This document shows positions 24,138 through 31,615 of a DNA stretch of 64,000 nt, piece after piece. Both the position numbers and the translations under genes were made by a program. Within the stretch, counting starts at the first letter, position 1, and each line of letters starts with the position of its first letter. This stretch comes from CBDCKN01 sp965219035 (GTDB lineage Bacteria; Gemmatimonadota; Gemmatimonadetes; Longimicrobiales; Gaopeijiaceae), in contig CBDCMR010000003.1 of NCBI GenBank assembly GCA_965219035.1, positions 620,001 through 684,000 on the forward strand, read 5' to 3'. The notes below the pieces were generated by a model. It was not told the DNA's origin. It was given only the letters and a program-made list of their open reading frames with translations, and searched no databases.

Positions 24138-25732
24138 CCCACTCCTTCGAAGATCTGGAGGTCCCGCCGGAGTTGGTCGAGGCACTGGCGGCCGAAGGGC
24201 TAGAGGAGCCTTCGGAGTTTCAGCGCGCCGCCATTCCGGTCATGCGCCGGGGCAACAACCTTGTCGGGGCCGTCGGCCCCGGAGCCGGAACCCTGGTCGC
24301 CTACGGAGTGGCTCTCCTGGAGCGCACCGTGGCTGGGGCCGGACGACCTGGAGCCATCGTCCTCACCGCCACGAGCGAAGCCGCCACGGCCCTCGCCGAG
24401 TCCCTGGGACGGATCGCCCTCTCCACGGGCCACTCGCTCGGAGCGCTGGGAGGGGCGTGGGCCCTGCCCGAACGGGCGGACGTCCTTTTCGGAACTCCAC
24501 GAAACATCCGAGCGGCGGTCGACGGTTCTCGGCTTACCCTCGAGGGTGTCCAGACCGTGGTCGTGGACGGAGCGAGCGCGATCGAGGCGGCCTCAGGGTT
24601 GGATTCCGTGAGCGCCCTCTTCGAGTATCTGCGGACCGGAACCCAGAGAATCGTCCTCAGCCTGCCGGTCACACATTCGGTCGAGACGTTCGTCTCGACA
24701 CACGTGGCCAAGGCGGTCCAGGTCCCGCCCCGCCCCATCGCCGAGGAGCAGGAGGCGCGGTCGCCGGATAGGGGGGAGCTGCGCTTCCGAATCACCGGCG
24801 AAGACAAGGTGGAGGCCCTTCTCAGACTCGTAGCCGAGCTCTTTGCAAACGAGGCCCGGCACGTTCTGTTGTTCTGCCACTCCGAGGACCAGGTCGCGGA
24901 TGTCGCAGACTTTCTGGCCCTCCACGGCTACATGGCCGGGTCACCGGGAGACGACTCGCTTCCCCTATGGCTGACCGTGGCACCGCTACAGGCCCGTGAG
25001 GCCCTGGCAGGCCTCGACTCACCGGAGGAAGTGCGGACCGTCAGTCTGGACTGTCCGCCCGACGTGGACACCCTGGACCGGCGCCACGGAGCCGGCGGCC
25101 AGGCCACGGTGTTACTTCTCTCGCGAGAAGTCCCCCACTTCAGGGACACGGCCCGGCGTGCCGGATACCGCGTCCGCCCCCTTCCGCCACCGCCGACGGT
25201 GGTAGAGGACCGCATCGGCGAGATCCGTCAACGACTGGTGGAAGCAGTGAAACGGGAAGATCTCGCGCCCCACTTCCTGATCCTGGAGCCTCTCCTGGAA
25301 CGCTTCAGCCCTCAGGAGCTCGCCGCCGCCGCCCTGGCTCTACTGTCCCGGCCGACCACTGCCACCGACGCCCACCCGGCCGCCAAGGCCAGAGCCGAGA
25401 AGGCCACGGGGACCGATGGCTGGACGCGCCTCTTTGTCAGCGTCGGAGAGATGGAGGGCGTGAAGCCCGGTAACCTCCTGGGGACGCTGGCCGGCGAGTC
25501 GGGTGTGGACGGATCCAACTTCGGGAAGATTGAGATCCGAGACACCTACTCGCTGGTGGAGGTGCGGCCCTCGGAGGCCGAGAAGGTCATCAAGGCGGTC
25601 AACGGCCTGAGCATCCGAGGACGCAGCACCCGGGTGGACTACGATCGGGGCGCAGGCAGCAAGGGCAGCAAGCCGGGGACTCGGGGGGGAACACACCCCC
25701 GACCCCGCAGATCCGAGGATCCACGGGGCTGA
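24134..25732 (+). CDS. Degenerate DEAD-box helicase with intact DbpA-type RNA-binding domain
   Basis: 532 residues with helicase-core layout: Q-motif-like EEPSEFQRAAIPVMRRGNNL, then motif I replaced by VGPGAGTLVA (no Lys), motif II VVVDGASAIEA instead of DEAD, motif III LSLPVT instead of SAT, and motif VI region DRRHGAGGQ instead of H-R-x-G-R. Residues about 430-510 form a complete DbpA/CsdA RNA-recognition domain (TRLFVSVGEMEGVKPGNLLG ... SRGR-like SIRGRSTRVDY), followed by a basic Gly/Arg tail. ATPase and unwinding activity should be absent, while RNA binding is likely retained. Composition and an open frame of 1.6 kb argue against a pseudogene. Confidence 0.85.
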   Translation: MTHSFEDLEVPPELVEALAAEGLEEPSEFQRAAIPVMRRGNNLVGAVGPGAGTLVAYGVALLERTVAGAGRPGAIVLTATSEAATALAESLGRIALSTGHSLGALGGAWALPERADVLFGTPRNIRAAVDGSRLTLEGVQTVVVDGASAIEAASGLDSVSALFEYLRTGTQRIVLSLPVTHSVETFVSTHVAKAVQVPPRPIAEEQEARSPDRGELRFRITGEDKVEALLRLVAELFANEARHVLLFCHSEDQVADVADFLALHGYMAGSPGDDSLPLWLTVAPLQAREALAGLDSPEEVRTVSLDCPPDVDTLDRRHGAGGQATVLLLSREVPHFRDTARRAGYRVRPLPPPPTVVEDRIGEIRQRLVEAVKREDLAPHFLILEPLLERFSPQELAAAALALLSRPTTATDAHPAAKARAEKATGTDGWTRLFVSVGEMEGVKPGNLLGTLAGESGVDGSNFGKIEIRDTYSLVEVRPSEAEKVIKAVNGLSIRGRSTRVDYDRGAGSKGSKPGTRGGTHPRPRRSEDPRG

Positions 25733-25740
25733 AACTAGGA

Positions 25741-25776
25741 GAGGCCACGCCCCCTGACCGCGTCGGGCGTGGCCTC
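25741..25776. terminator. Bidirectional terminator-like hairpin
   Basis: GAGGCCACGCCC (25741-25752) and GGGCGTGGCCTC (25765-25776) form a perfect 12-bp stem with a 12-base loop. It lies between the convergent helicase-like and HU genes, 9 bases after the helicase-like stop. Only a weak TAT follows on the plus strand. Confidence 0.7.
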
Positions 25777-25821
25777 TATCCGATCCTTATCCTCAGGGGG
25801 GCTAACCCGCCTGGGCCGTTC

Positions 25822-26106
25822 CTACAACTGGATGGCGTCTTTGAAACCCTTACCGGCGCGGAAGCCGGGGGTCTTCGAAGCCGGAATGTGAATCGTAGCG
25901 CCTGTGCGAGGATTCCTGCCCATACGGGCCTTGCGGTGCTTCGCCTCGAACGTACCAAAGCCTGTGATCTGAACGCGTCTGTCCATCCTCAGGGCCCCGG
26001 CGATGATGCCGCGTCCGCCAAAGAGTGCGTCCATGGCCCGAGAGGCGTCGGCCTTGGTCATGCCGGCGCGGTCGGCAAGGGCGGCTACCAGATCGGATTT
26101 GTTCAT
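25822..26106 (-). CDS. hup: HU-family DNA-binding protein
   Basis: 94 residues from ATG 26106, chosen by its ribosome-binding site (GAGGAG, seven bases before). The helical dimer body (MNKSDLVAALADRAGMTKAD), the central ITGFGTFEAKHRKARMGRNP and the proline-tipped arm (RTGATIHIPASKTPGFRAGK) are all present. Histone-like dimer that bends DNA non-specifically. Stand-alone gene, convergent with the helicase-like gene. Confidence 0.95.
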   Translation of the reverse strand: MNKSDLVAALADRAGMTKADASRAMDALFGGRGIIAGALRMDRRVQITGFGTFEAKHRKARMGRNPRTGATIHIPASKTPGFRAGKGFKDAIQL

Positions 26107-26384
26107 TGCGTTGCTCCTCAAATGGTGTGATGAGATACGGATCACAGCCTCTGCTGGCCTTCATCGAGCCCCGAACGGGATTCTCACGCCTCGGGCTTAT
26201 CGCGCGAGAATTTGAGACAAATAGGCCGCGACTGATTCGGGCGAGCTTCGGTCTGGTCTACGGTAAGGCCCCCCCCTTGGGCCGTCAAGAGAAAATTGGC
26301 TGAAAACCCGCATCCTGCCTAGCTTCTGATGGAATCCTGGGTTCTCCGGCACGTCTCCACCGTTTTCAGGAGGCCTAATGAGTG

Positions 26385-26986
26385 ATGCGCGTGTTCATCC
26401 CGCGCTTCCTAGGAGCCCTTGCTTACCTGGTCGGGCTCACCCTGGTCGGGGTCGTGGGCTACACCATCATCGAAGGGGGGGGATCCACGACGCCCTCTAC
26501 ATAAGCGTCGTCACCATCACGGCCGTGGGCTACTCCAAGGTGCTGCCCCTTTCCGAGCTCGGGAGGGACTTCACCATGGCCCCTCCTTGCGGCCGGAATC
26601 ACCGGAGAGGGTATTTGGTCGCCCTGATCACCTCGTTCATCGTCGAGTGCGATCTAAGCGACGTCAGAAAGAGACACCAGATCATGCGCAGCATCGAGGC
26701 TTTGAACGACCATATCGTCCTCTGTGGAGGCGGGCGGACGGGGCGGCAGGTCATGGAGGAGCTCCTGTCCCTGGGGCAGGAGTTCGTGGTCATCGAGCGC
26801 GATTCCAAACGCGTAGAGTGGATCCACGAGCAACTGATCGTTATCGCTGTGAGGAAGCAGACGGACCAGACCCATCAGTTCGTGTTCAACCCGGTGGCCG
26901 CCACACGGCTGGAGCCGGGTGACGAGATGATCGTGCTGGGACAGCCGAAGCAGGTAGATTTGCTGCGGAAATACGCCCAGGCCTGA
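26385..26986 (+). pseudogene. Two-helix potassium channel with TrkA-N domain, frameshifted and internally deleted
   Basis: AGGAGG precedes the start. ATG 26385 encodes RVFIPRFLGALAYLVGLTLV (first helix). The frame is lost in a run of G's near 26474-26481. The pore helix and filter continue in the other frame as YISVVTITAVGYS (selectivity filter T-A-V-G-Y). A further shift and its correction near 26580-26620 garble the second helix. The TrkA-N domain then starts normally (NDHIVLCGGGRTGRQVMEEL ... RVEWIHEQ) but jumps at about 26835 to LIVIAVRKQTDQTHQFVFNP, which belongs to the end of the TrkA-C domain. Roughly 150-200 residues are missing. Multiple independent lesions make a functional product very unlikely. 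Confidence 0.8.
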
Positions 26987-27000
26987 CCACGGGGTGGGCG

Positions 27001-27020
27001 CGGCCGGGATATCCCGGCCG
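27001..27020. terminator. Perfect 20-bp palindrome after the channel pseudogene
   Basis: CGGCCGGGATATCCCGGCCG is fully self-complementary and lies 14 bases after the channel stop at 26986. It has no T-run. It could be a weak terminator or a protein site. Confidence 0.35.
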
Positions 27021-27051
27021 GTCGGCTCACCCTACCCTATCTGGCAAGAAA

Positions 27052-27087
27052 GAGCCCCCGGGCGCCCGACATAGCACCCGGGGGCTC
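27052..27087 (-). terminator. Intrinsic terminator of the small minus-strand gene
   Basis: GAGCCCCCGGG (27052-27062) pairs with CCCGGGGGCTC (27077-27087). On the minus strand the stem is followed by TTTCTTG. It sits 23 bases after the stop of the gene at 27110-27295. Confidence 0.75.
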
Positions 27088-27109
27088 CCGACATACGGCA
27101 GGGAGCCGA

Positions 27110-27295
27110 TCAGTCGTCGGCGTCCTCGGTCTTACAGCGGCAACGCTTGAACAGCGTCAACACCGCGTAGCCGACCAGCATGATGAGGGCCAGCTTGAGT
27201 AACGCTCCCACCATCGGGAGGATCAATATGCCCAGCACCTTCCAGAGAACCACGCCCGAAAAGCCCAGCAGGGCGACTTGACCAAACATCCTCAT
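27110..27295 (-). CDS. Small membrane protein with Cys-x-Cys tail
   Basis: 61 residues from ATG 27295, preceded by GGGAGG. One or two hydrophobic stretches (QVALLGFSGVVLWKVLGILI and LPMVGALLKLALIMLVGYAV) are followed by KRCRCKTEDADD, with a pair of cysteines that could bind a metal or be modified. Longer starts (to 27367) lack a ribosome-binding site. No family recognised. It has its own terminator and lies downstream of infA on the same strand. Confidence 0.6.
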   Translation of the reverse strand: MRMFGQVALLGFSGVVLWKVLGILILPMVGALLKLALIMLVGYAVLTLFKRCRCKTEDADD

Positions 27296-27461
27296 CTCGA
27301 CCTCCCACTCCATGTAACTGCGACGACAGTGGTGTCCCCTACGGGCTGGGCAGAAACAGAGTTTCACCGGTGGAGGCGACCGGCGCGCCGCGGACTCTGC
27401 TGACTTGGACGAAGAGGGCCGGGAGGGTTGGCTGTGGCGCCTTCGGGCGACGGGACCGATT

Positions 27462-27677
27462 CTACTTGTACCGGTAGGTCACCCGGCCCTTGCTCAGGTC
27501 GTAGGGTGACAGCTCGACCTTCACCCGATCTCCCTCGAGGACGCGGATGTAGTGCTGCCTCATCTTGCCCGAGAGATACGCCAGCACCTCGTGCCCGTTC
27601 TCCAACTCCACCCTGAACCTGGCGTTGGGGAGGACCTCGCTTACGGTCCCTTCGATCTCGATCGCTTCTTTCGCCAC
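27462..27677 (-). CDS. infA: Translation initiation factor IF-1
   Basis: 71 residues, exactly the family length, starting at GTG 27677. It has the single OB fold: EAIEIEGTVSEVLPNARFRV, then HEVLAYLSGKMRQHYIRVLE and GDRVKVELSPYDLSKGRVTY. IF-1 binds the ribosomal A site during initiation. It is not in a ribosomal-protein operon here but stands alone, as in several phyla. Confidence 0.97.
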   Translation of the reverse strand: MAKEAIEIEGTVSEVLPNARFRVELENGHEVLAYLSGKMRQHYIRVLEGDRVKVELSPYDLSKGRVTYRYK

Positions 27678-27801
27678 TCGGTCTCACATCCGATCAGTTG
27701 ATGCAGCACTGGACGATAGCACGCCCTCATAGGGCGAGCAACGGCCCCTGAAAGTGTCGGTCGTCGGGCCCGACACGCAGGTCGACAACCGTGCCAGGCT
27801 C

Positions 27802-30255
27802 CTAGAGGCGGAGCCGGTAGCTGAGCTTCGCGAACAGGCCATCCGCCGTCGGCTGAACGTTCTCGAAACCGAACCGGCGGGCGTCTTCCATCTCCCTCGT
27901 GTAGCCGAGGAAGAACCGCGTGCCCGGCGAGGGCTCATACGACAGGAGCACCTCGAAGAGGATGCCGTTGTCGGCGGACCCTTCGAGCAGATCGCACCCG
28001 TCCTCGTCACACGATTCAAGCGGGAGGCCCGTCTCGGGGTGCCGAAGGGGAGCCAGCTCCTGGCTGGAGTACTCCACGATACCCCGCACGAAAAGCGCAC
28101 GGTTGAACTGATACTGCGCCTTGATCCGGGGAATGGTCGCGCGGGAGTAGCGGGATCCGTCCTGCTTACGGTTCAGCACCGAGTGTCGGACGCCGGCCTC
28201 CACGGAAAGGAAGCGCGTCGGGAAGAGCGTCAGGCTCACGTCCCCACCCCACCTGTCCGCCACGTCCACGGGGGCCCCGGTGTCCCTGTAGAAGATGGGC
28301 TCTTCCTTGAAGTCGGCGCTGATCCGGCCTCGCAGCCTCTCCCATCCACTGGTATACATGAAGACATTGAAGCTATTCAGCCCGCCGAACCGATCGTTAT
28401 CAGGGAGGAACGGCTCCACCACACCGCCAGGCCGGGTGACGAGCCCCTCATAATCCTCGGCCGGCGAGTAGTACTCCGACCGGGAGCCCGTCACCCACAC
28501 GCTGACGTTACTGCGCAGCGACAAGCTCATGGTGAGCCGGGCTGTGGCCTCTCTCCAGCGGTTCCCGTCCCAGAAGGCGTCGTGGTCCCAGTAGCCCTGC
28601 ACGTCCAGGCTGGGTCCCCATCGCTCCACGAAATCCCCGCGTCCGCCGTACCAGTTGTAGGAGACCTGGGTCTGGGCGTGGGCCTCGGCCAAACGGCGAA
28701 TGAACCCACTCTCCGGGCGGAACGCGGTGCTGAGGTCTTCGAAGAGGGCGCTGAAGGTCAGTCCCCGTCCCGCCCTCGTGAGCTGCGCATAGAACAGGCT
28801 GCCGGTGGAGGTTGCGCCGCCATCGTTTCGGTCCCGGCTGGTGGCACCCTGAACCTGTAGAGTGTAGCGCCGGGCCATTACGAAGCGTCCGTCCAAGCCC
28901 GTGACCCGGTTGAAGTCGTCGCTGTTCCTTGTCCGATCCGTGTAGATCGCTCCCACGGTGGACGCCGCCCCGATGTCCTGACGCAGGCGGACCAGGTTCA
29001 CGTACACATTTCCTTCGTCGCCCGCCGCGTCGATGGCCCCTAGGTATCCGAGGTTGGCTCCGCCTACCTTGCCGGTGAGCTTCGCTCCGGTCATGGGATC
29101 GACGATGGTACGGGTGAAGACGAGCTGCCGAGGAAGTCCGAATATCTCGGTCCCCTCGAGGAAGAACGGGCGCTTCTCCGGGAAGAACAGGGCGAACCGC
29201 TCATTCACCGCGATCTGTCCGGCGTCGGCCTCCACCTGGCTGAAGTCCGGATTCACCGTGCCGTCCAGGGTGAGGTTCGACGTGATTCCGTACGTCATGT
29301 TGACGCCGAGCTCCCCATTGGGATCGTCCCGGAAGAACTCGTCGTTGTCGTCGAGCGCGCCGTCTAGGCTTCCCGTGACGACCGGGTTGATCTCCATGAA
29401 GAGGCCCGGATCGAGATCCCGGAGCTCCAGGAGCTGGCCGGCCTCCAGGAGCTTGTTGGGCTGATTGGCGAAGCTAGGCGCCCACGCCTGCTGGTAGCCG
29501 TTGCGCTGGATCCGGCGGGTCACCTGGATGCCCCACGACTGGACCGGGACATCGGCGAACCGGACGCTCTTGAACGGGATCCTCATCTCGACCTCGTACC
29601 CTTGGTCGGTGAGGCGGCCCCCCGACTCCCAGATGAAGTCGGGATTGTCGTCGATGGGTGGCCGCCTGAACCCACCTCCTACACCGCCGCCGCCCCCATG
29701 CCCGCCGCGCCTACGCCCGCCGCCGCGACCTCCATGGCCGCTGCTTCCACCCTCGAGCCAGATCCCGTCCTGTTGGACTCCGTAGGGGTTCACCGAGAAG
29801 GCGTATGCCCGGCGCTGGTCGTTGAACGTGTCCAGGATCACGCGGACGTAGTCGTTGGAGCGCGTGACCTGGTCGCGCTCCGTCATCGTCGCGCGGATTC
29901 CATCCGGATCCGAGTCGAAGGCGTTGATCGCGAGGTAGATTGCGTCATCCGTCACGAAGACGCGCACCTCTGTGGGCTGCGAGGCGGGAACGCCCTCCGA
30001 CGGGTCGTATTGCGTGAAGCCCGTCAGGACCGGCGCGGCCTCCCAGATGGACTCATCGATCCGGCCGTCCACGCGCACGTCCGGGTTCAAGAAGCGCGGC
30101 GTGACGATCTGGATCTGCCCCGCAGAGCCGTCGTACTCCAGGGCGGAGGGGCGGGACGACACAGTGTCGGCCGGTGCCGGTGCAGCGCTGAGTTGTAGGA
30201 TGGCAAACAGTACTGGGATCATCTGGCTTCGCTGCAGGCTGGACGCTGAGCCCAT
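27802..30255 (-). CDS. DUF5916-family outer-membrane barrel with N-terminal carbohydrate-binding-like domain
   Basis: 817 residues. A signal peptide (IPVLFAILQLSAAPAPADT) precedes a CBM9-like sandwich (VDGRIDESIWEAAPVLTGFT, VRVFVTDDAIYLAINAFDSD), then a long beta-barrel region with DUF5916 hallmarks (NPDFSQVEADAGQIAVNERF; FFPEKRPFFLEGTEIF). It ends in a typical outer-membrane strand (LFAKLSYRLRL). A Gly/Arg/His-rich insertion (residues about 168-195) interrupts the first domain. Such proteins are abundant in Gemmatimonadota and Bacteroidota and are presumed outer-membrane, with unknown substrate. The start could be ATG 30222, closer to the signal peptide. Confidence 0.85.
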   Translation of the reverse strand: MGSASSLQRSQMIPVLFAILQLSAAPAPADTVSSRPSALEYDGSAGQIQIVTPRFLNPDVRVDGRIDESIWEAAPVLTGFTQYDPSEGVPASQPTEVRVFVTDDAIYLAINAFDSDPDGIRATMTERDQVTRSNDYVRVILDTFNDQRRAYAFSVNPYGVQQDGIWLEGGSSGHGGRGGGRRRGGHGGGGGVGGGFRRPPIDDNPDFIWESGGRLTDQGYEVEMRIPFKSVRFADVPVQSWGIQVTRRIQRNGYQQAWAPSFANQPNKLLEAGQLLELRDLDPGLFMEINPVVTGSLDGALDDNDEFFRDDPNGELGVNMTYGITSNLTLDGTVNPDFSQVEADAGQIAVNERFALFFPEKRPFFLEGTEIFGLPRQLVFTRTIVDPMTGAKLTGKVGGANLGYLGAIDAAGDEGNVYVNLVRLRQDIGAASTVGAIYTDRTRNSDDFNRVTGLDGRFVMARRYTLQVQGATSRDRNDGGATSTGSLFYAQLTRAGRGLTFSALFEDLSTAFRPESGFIRRLAEAHAQTQVSYNWYGGRGDFVERWGPSLDVQGYWDHDAFWDGNRWREATARLTMSLSLRSNVSVWVTGSRSEYYSPAEDYEGLVTRPGGVVEPFLPDNDRFGGLNSFNVFMYTSGWERLRGRISADFKEEPIFYRDTGAPVDVADRWGGDVSLTLFPTRFLSVEAGVRHSVLNRKQDGSRYSRATIPRIKAQYQFNRALFVRGIVEYSSQELAPLRHPETGLPLESCDEDGCDLLEGSADNGILFEVLLSYEPSPGTRFFLGYTREMEDARRFGFENVQPTADGLFAKLSYRLRL

Positions 30256-30277
30256 CTAAGTGACACTTGAGCCTTGT

Positions 30278-30283
30278 AGTATA
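30278..30283 (-). promoter_or_regulatory. Possible -10 element for the DUF5916 gene
   Basis: On the minus strand TATACT lies 22 bases before the ATG at 30255, in a locally A/T-rich stretch within otherwise GC-rich DNA. No clear -35 match is seen. The opposite strand leads to the zinc-ribbon gene at 30466. Confidence 0.3.
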
Positions 30284-30465
30284 TCGAATGAGCGGCGCCA
30301 AGTGTGGACTCTGCGCCCGAGGCACCTCCGGCCACCACATCATAGAAGACACGCTCCTGCCACACACAGTTGAGAGCGGCCCTTGCGCCCATCGCATGCC
30401 CGAGCCGCATATTCGCCTGGCCGCACGTCGGGACCTGCGCTTCAATCTGTCGAAACCATGGGGAG

Positions 30466-30675
30466 ATGAGTCAGGACTTCGAGCCGCCTGAGCGCGCTCA
30501 TATCCAGGCCGCCTTGGCGGCAGGCGAGATTCCGACGTGCCCTTGTTGCTCCGGGCGTCTCGACCGCACTGAGATACGCCCGCGGGATGATGTGTCGTAT
30601 GTGCGACGCCGGGTCTGGCTGATGTGCGGGCCGTGCGACAAGAGCCTCGTGCTGGACCAACCAAAAGCGACCTAG
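30466..30675 (+). CDS. Small zinc-ribbon-like protein
   Basis: 69 residues from ATG 30466 (GGGGAG lies immediately before it, unusually close). Two cysteine knuckles, TCPCCSG and MCGPC, about 30 residues apart, make a likely four-Cys zinc ribbon. Between them is a basic linker (YVRRRVWL). The length and layout match small zinc-ribbon proteins of unknown role. A 49-base repeat begins directly after its stop (30677). Confidence 0.6.
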   Translation: MSQDFEPPERAHIQAALAAGEIPTCPCCSGRLDRTEIRPRDDVSYVRRRVWLMCGPCDKSLVLDQPKAT

Positions 30676-30676
30676 A

Positions 30677-30725
30677 GTTCCGTTTCCGAAGTTCGCCGAG
30701 CCACCAAGAGGGTCGGGGCGCCGTG
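30677..30725 (+). repeat. Dispersed ~49-bp repeat, copy 1
   Basis: This stretch, beginning GTTCCGTTTCCGAAGTTCGC, recurs inverted at 50525-50572 with a single one-base length difference. Here it sits immediately after the zinc-ribbon stop codon. The following stretch to 31084 (about 360 bases) holds no convincing gene. A minus-strand frame in it (LKETWLVFDLSEVGTVVVDD) has some resemblance to an anti-anti-sigma domain but has no supported start or end. Confidence 0.75.
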
Positions 30726-31084
30726 GGATCAAGGCGGGACGACGCTGCGTAACGCAAGGGGGCACCGCGCGAAGCGTGGTCGCAAGGAGTCGATCCTCAC
30801 CGACGTGAAGGCCGGATCCCAAGAACGAGATCCCCACGTCGTCCACCACGACGGTTCCGACCTCGCTCAAGTCGAACACCAGCCAGGTCTCCTTGAGACT
30901 TCGGAGGTCCAAGGCGCCGGCCGGATGGGTAATTCCGAGCACTGGCCGACGGAAAGCTGGACGCAGGCACCGCGATTCGGAATGTTCCGGATCACGCTCG
31001 GGAGTCTCGCTTCCTCCCGACTACGCGCTCAACGCCGGAGGGGTGCCGTCGAACACCCCCCGCCTTCAGCAACCAGGTGAGTCC

Positions 31085-31570
31085 ATGCCGAATCGAATCG
31101 CACACGTCATTACCAATCAGGGGGAGTTCAAGGTCGAGCTCTTCGAAGAGCGGGCGCCCGGAACGACCAAGAACTTCATCGACCTCGTGGAGAAGGGGTA
31201 CTACGACGGCATCGTCTTCCACCGCGTCATCGCCGGCTTCATGATCCAGGGCGGCTGTCCCTCGGGAAACGGCACGGGTGGCCCAGGCTACACGATCTCC
31301 GACGAGTTCCATCCCGAGCTCCGCCACGACTCCGAAGGCATGCTTTCCATGGCGAATTCCGGGCCCAACACCGGGGGCTCCCAGTTCTTCGTGACTTTGG
31401 CTCCCACCGCCTGGCTCGATGGGAAGCATGCGATCTTCGGCAAGGTCGTCGAAGGCATGGAGACGGTTCGGGCCATCGGGAGCACCGCGACGGGTCCCGG
31501 AGACCGGCCCCTCCAGGAAGTGGTCATGGAGAAGGTCGAGATCGTGAATCCGGGCCAGCCCTCGGAGTGA
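31085..31570 (+). CDS. Cyclophilin-type peptidyl-prolyl cis-trans isomerase
   Basis: 161 residues from ATG 31085, preceded by AGGTGAG. Catalytic and core motifs are intact: FHRVIAGFMIQGGCPSGNGT, the NSGPNTGGSQFFVTLAPTAW block and LDGKHAIFGKVVEGMETV. There is no signal peptide, so it is a cytoplasmic PpiB-type foldase. It catalyses proline isomerisation in folding proteins. Stand-alone gene, convergent with the ABC transporter downstream. Confidence 0.95.
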   Translation: MPNRIAHVITNQGEFKVELFEERAPGTTKNFIDLVEKGYYDGIVFHRVIAGFMIQGGCPSGNGTGGPGYTISDEFHPELRHDSEGMLSMANSGPNTGGSQFFVTLAPTAWLDGKHAIFGKVVEGMETVRAIGSTATGPGDRPLQEVVMEKVEIVNPGQPSE

Positions 31571-31615
31571 CAAGCATCATTACGGTTTGTCGACCGGAGT
31601 GGAGCTTCCGACGCC

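Noticed and set aside
30442..30942. Minus-strand frame with LKETWLVFDLSEVGTVVVDD, anti-anti-sigma-like
   Set aside because: The resemblance is short, the frame crosses a dispersed repeat and overlaps the zinc-ribbon gene, and no start signal is present.
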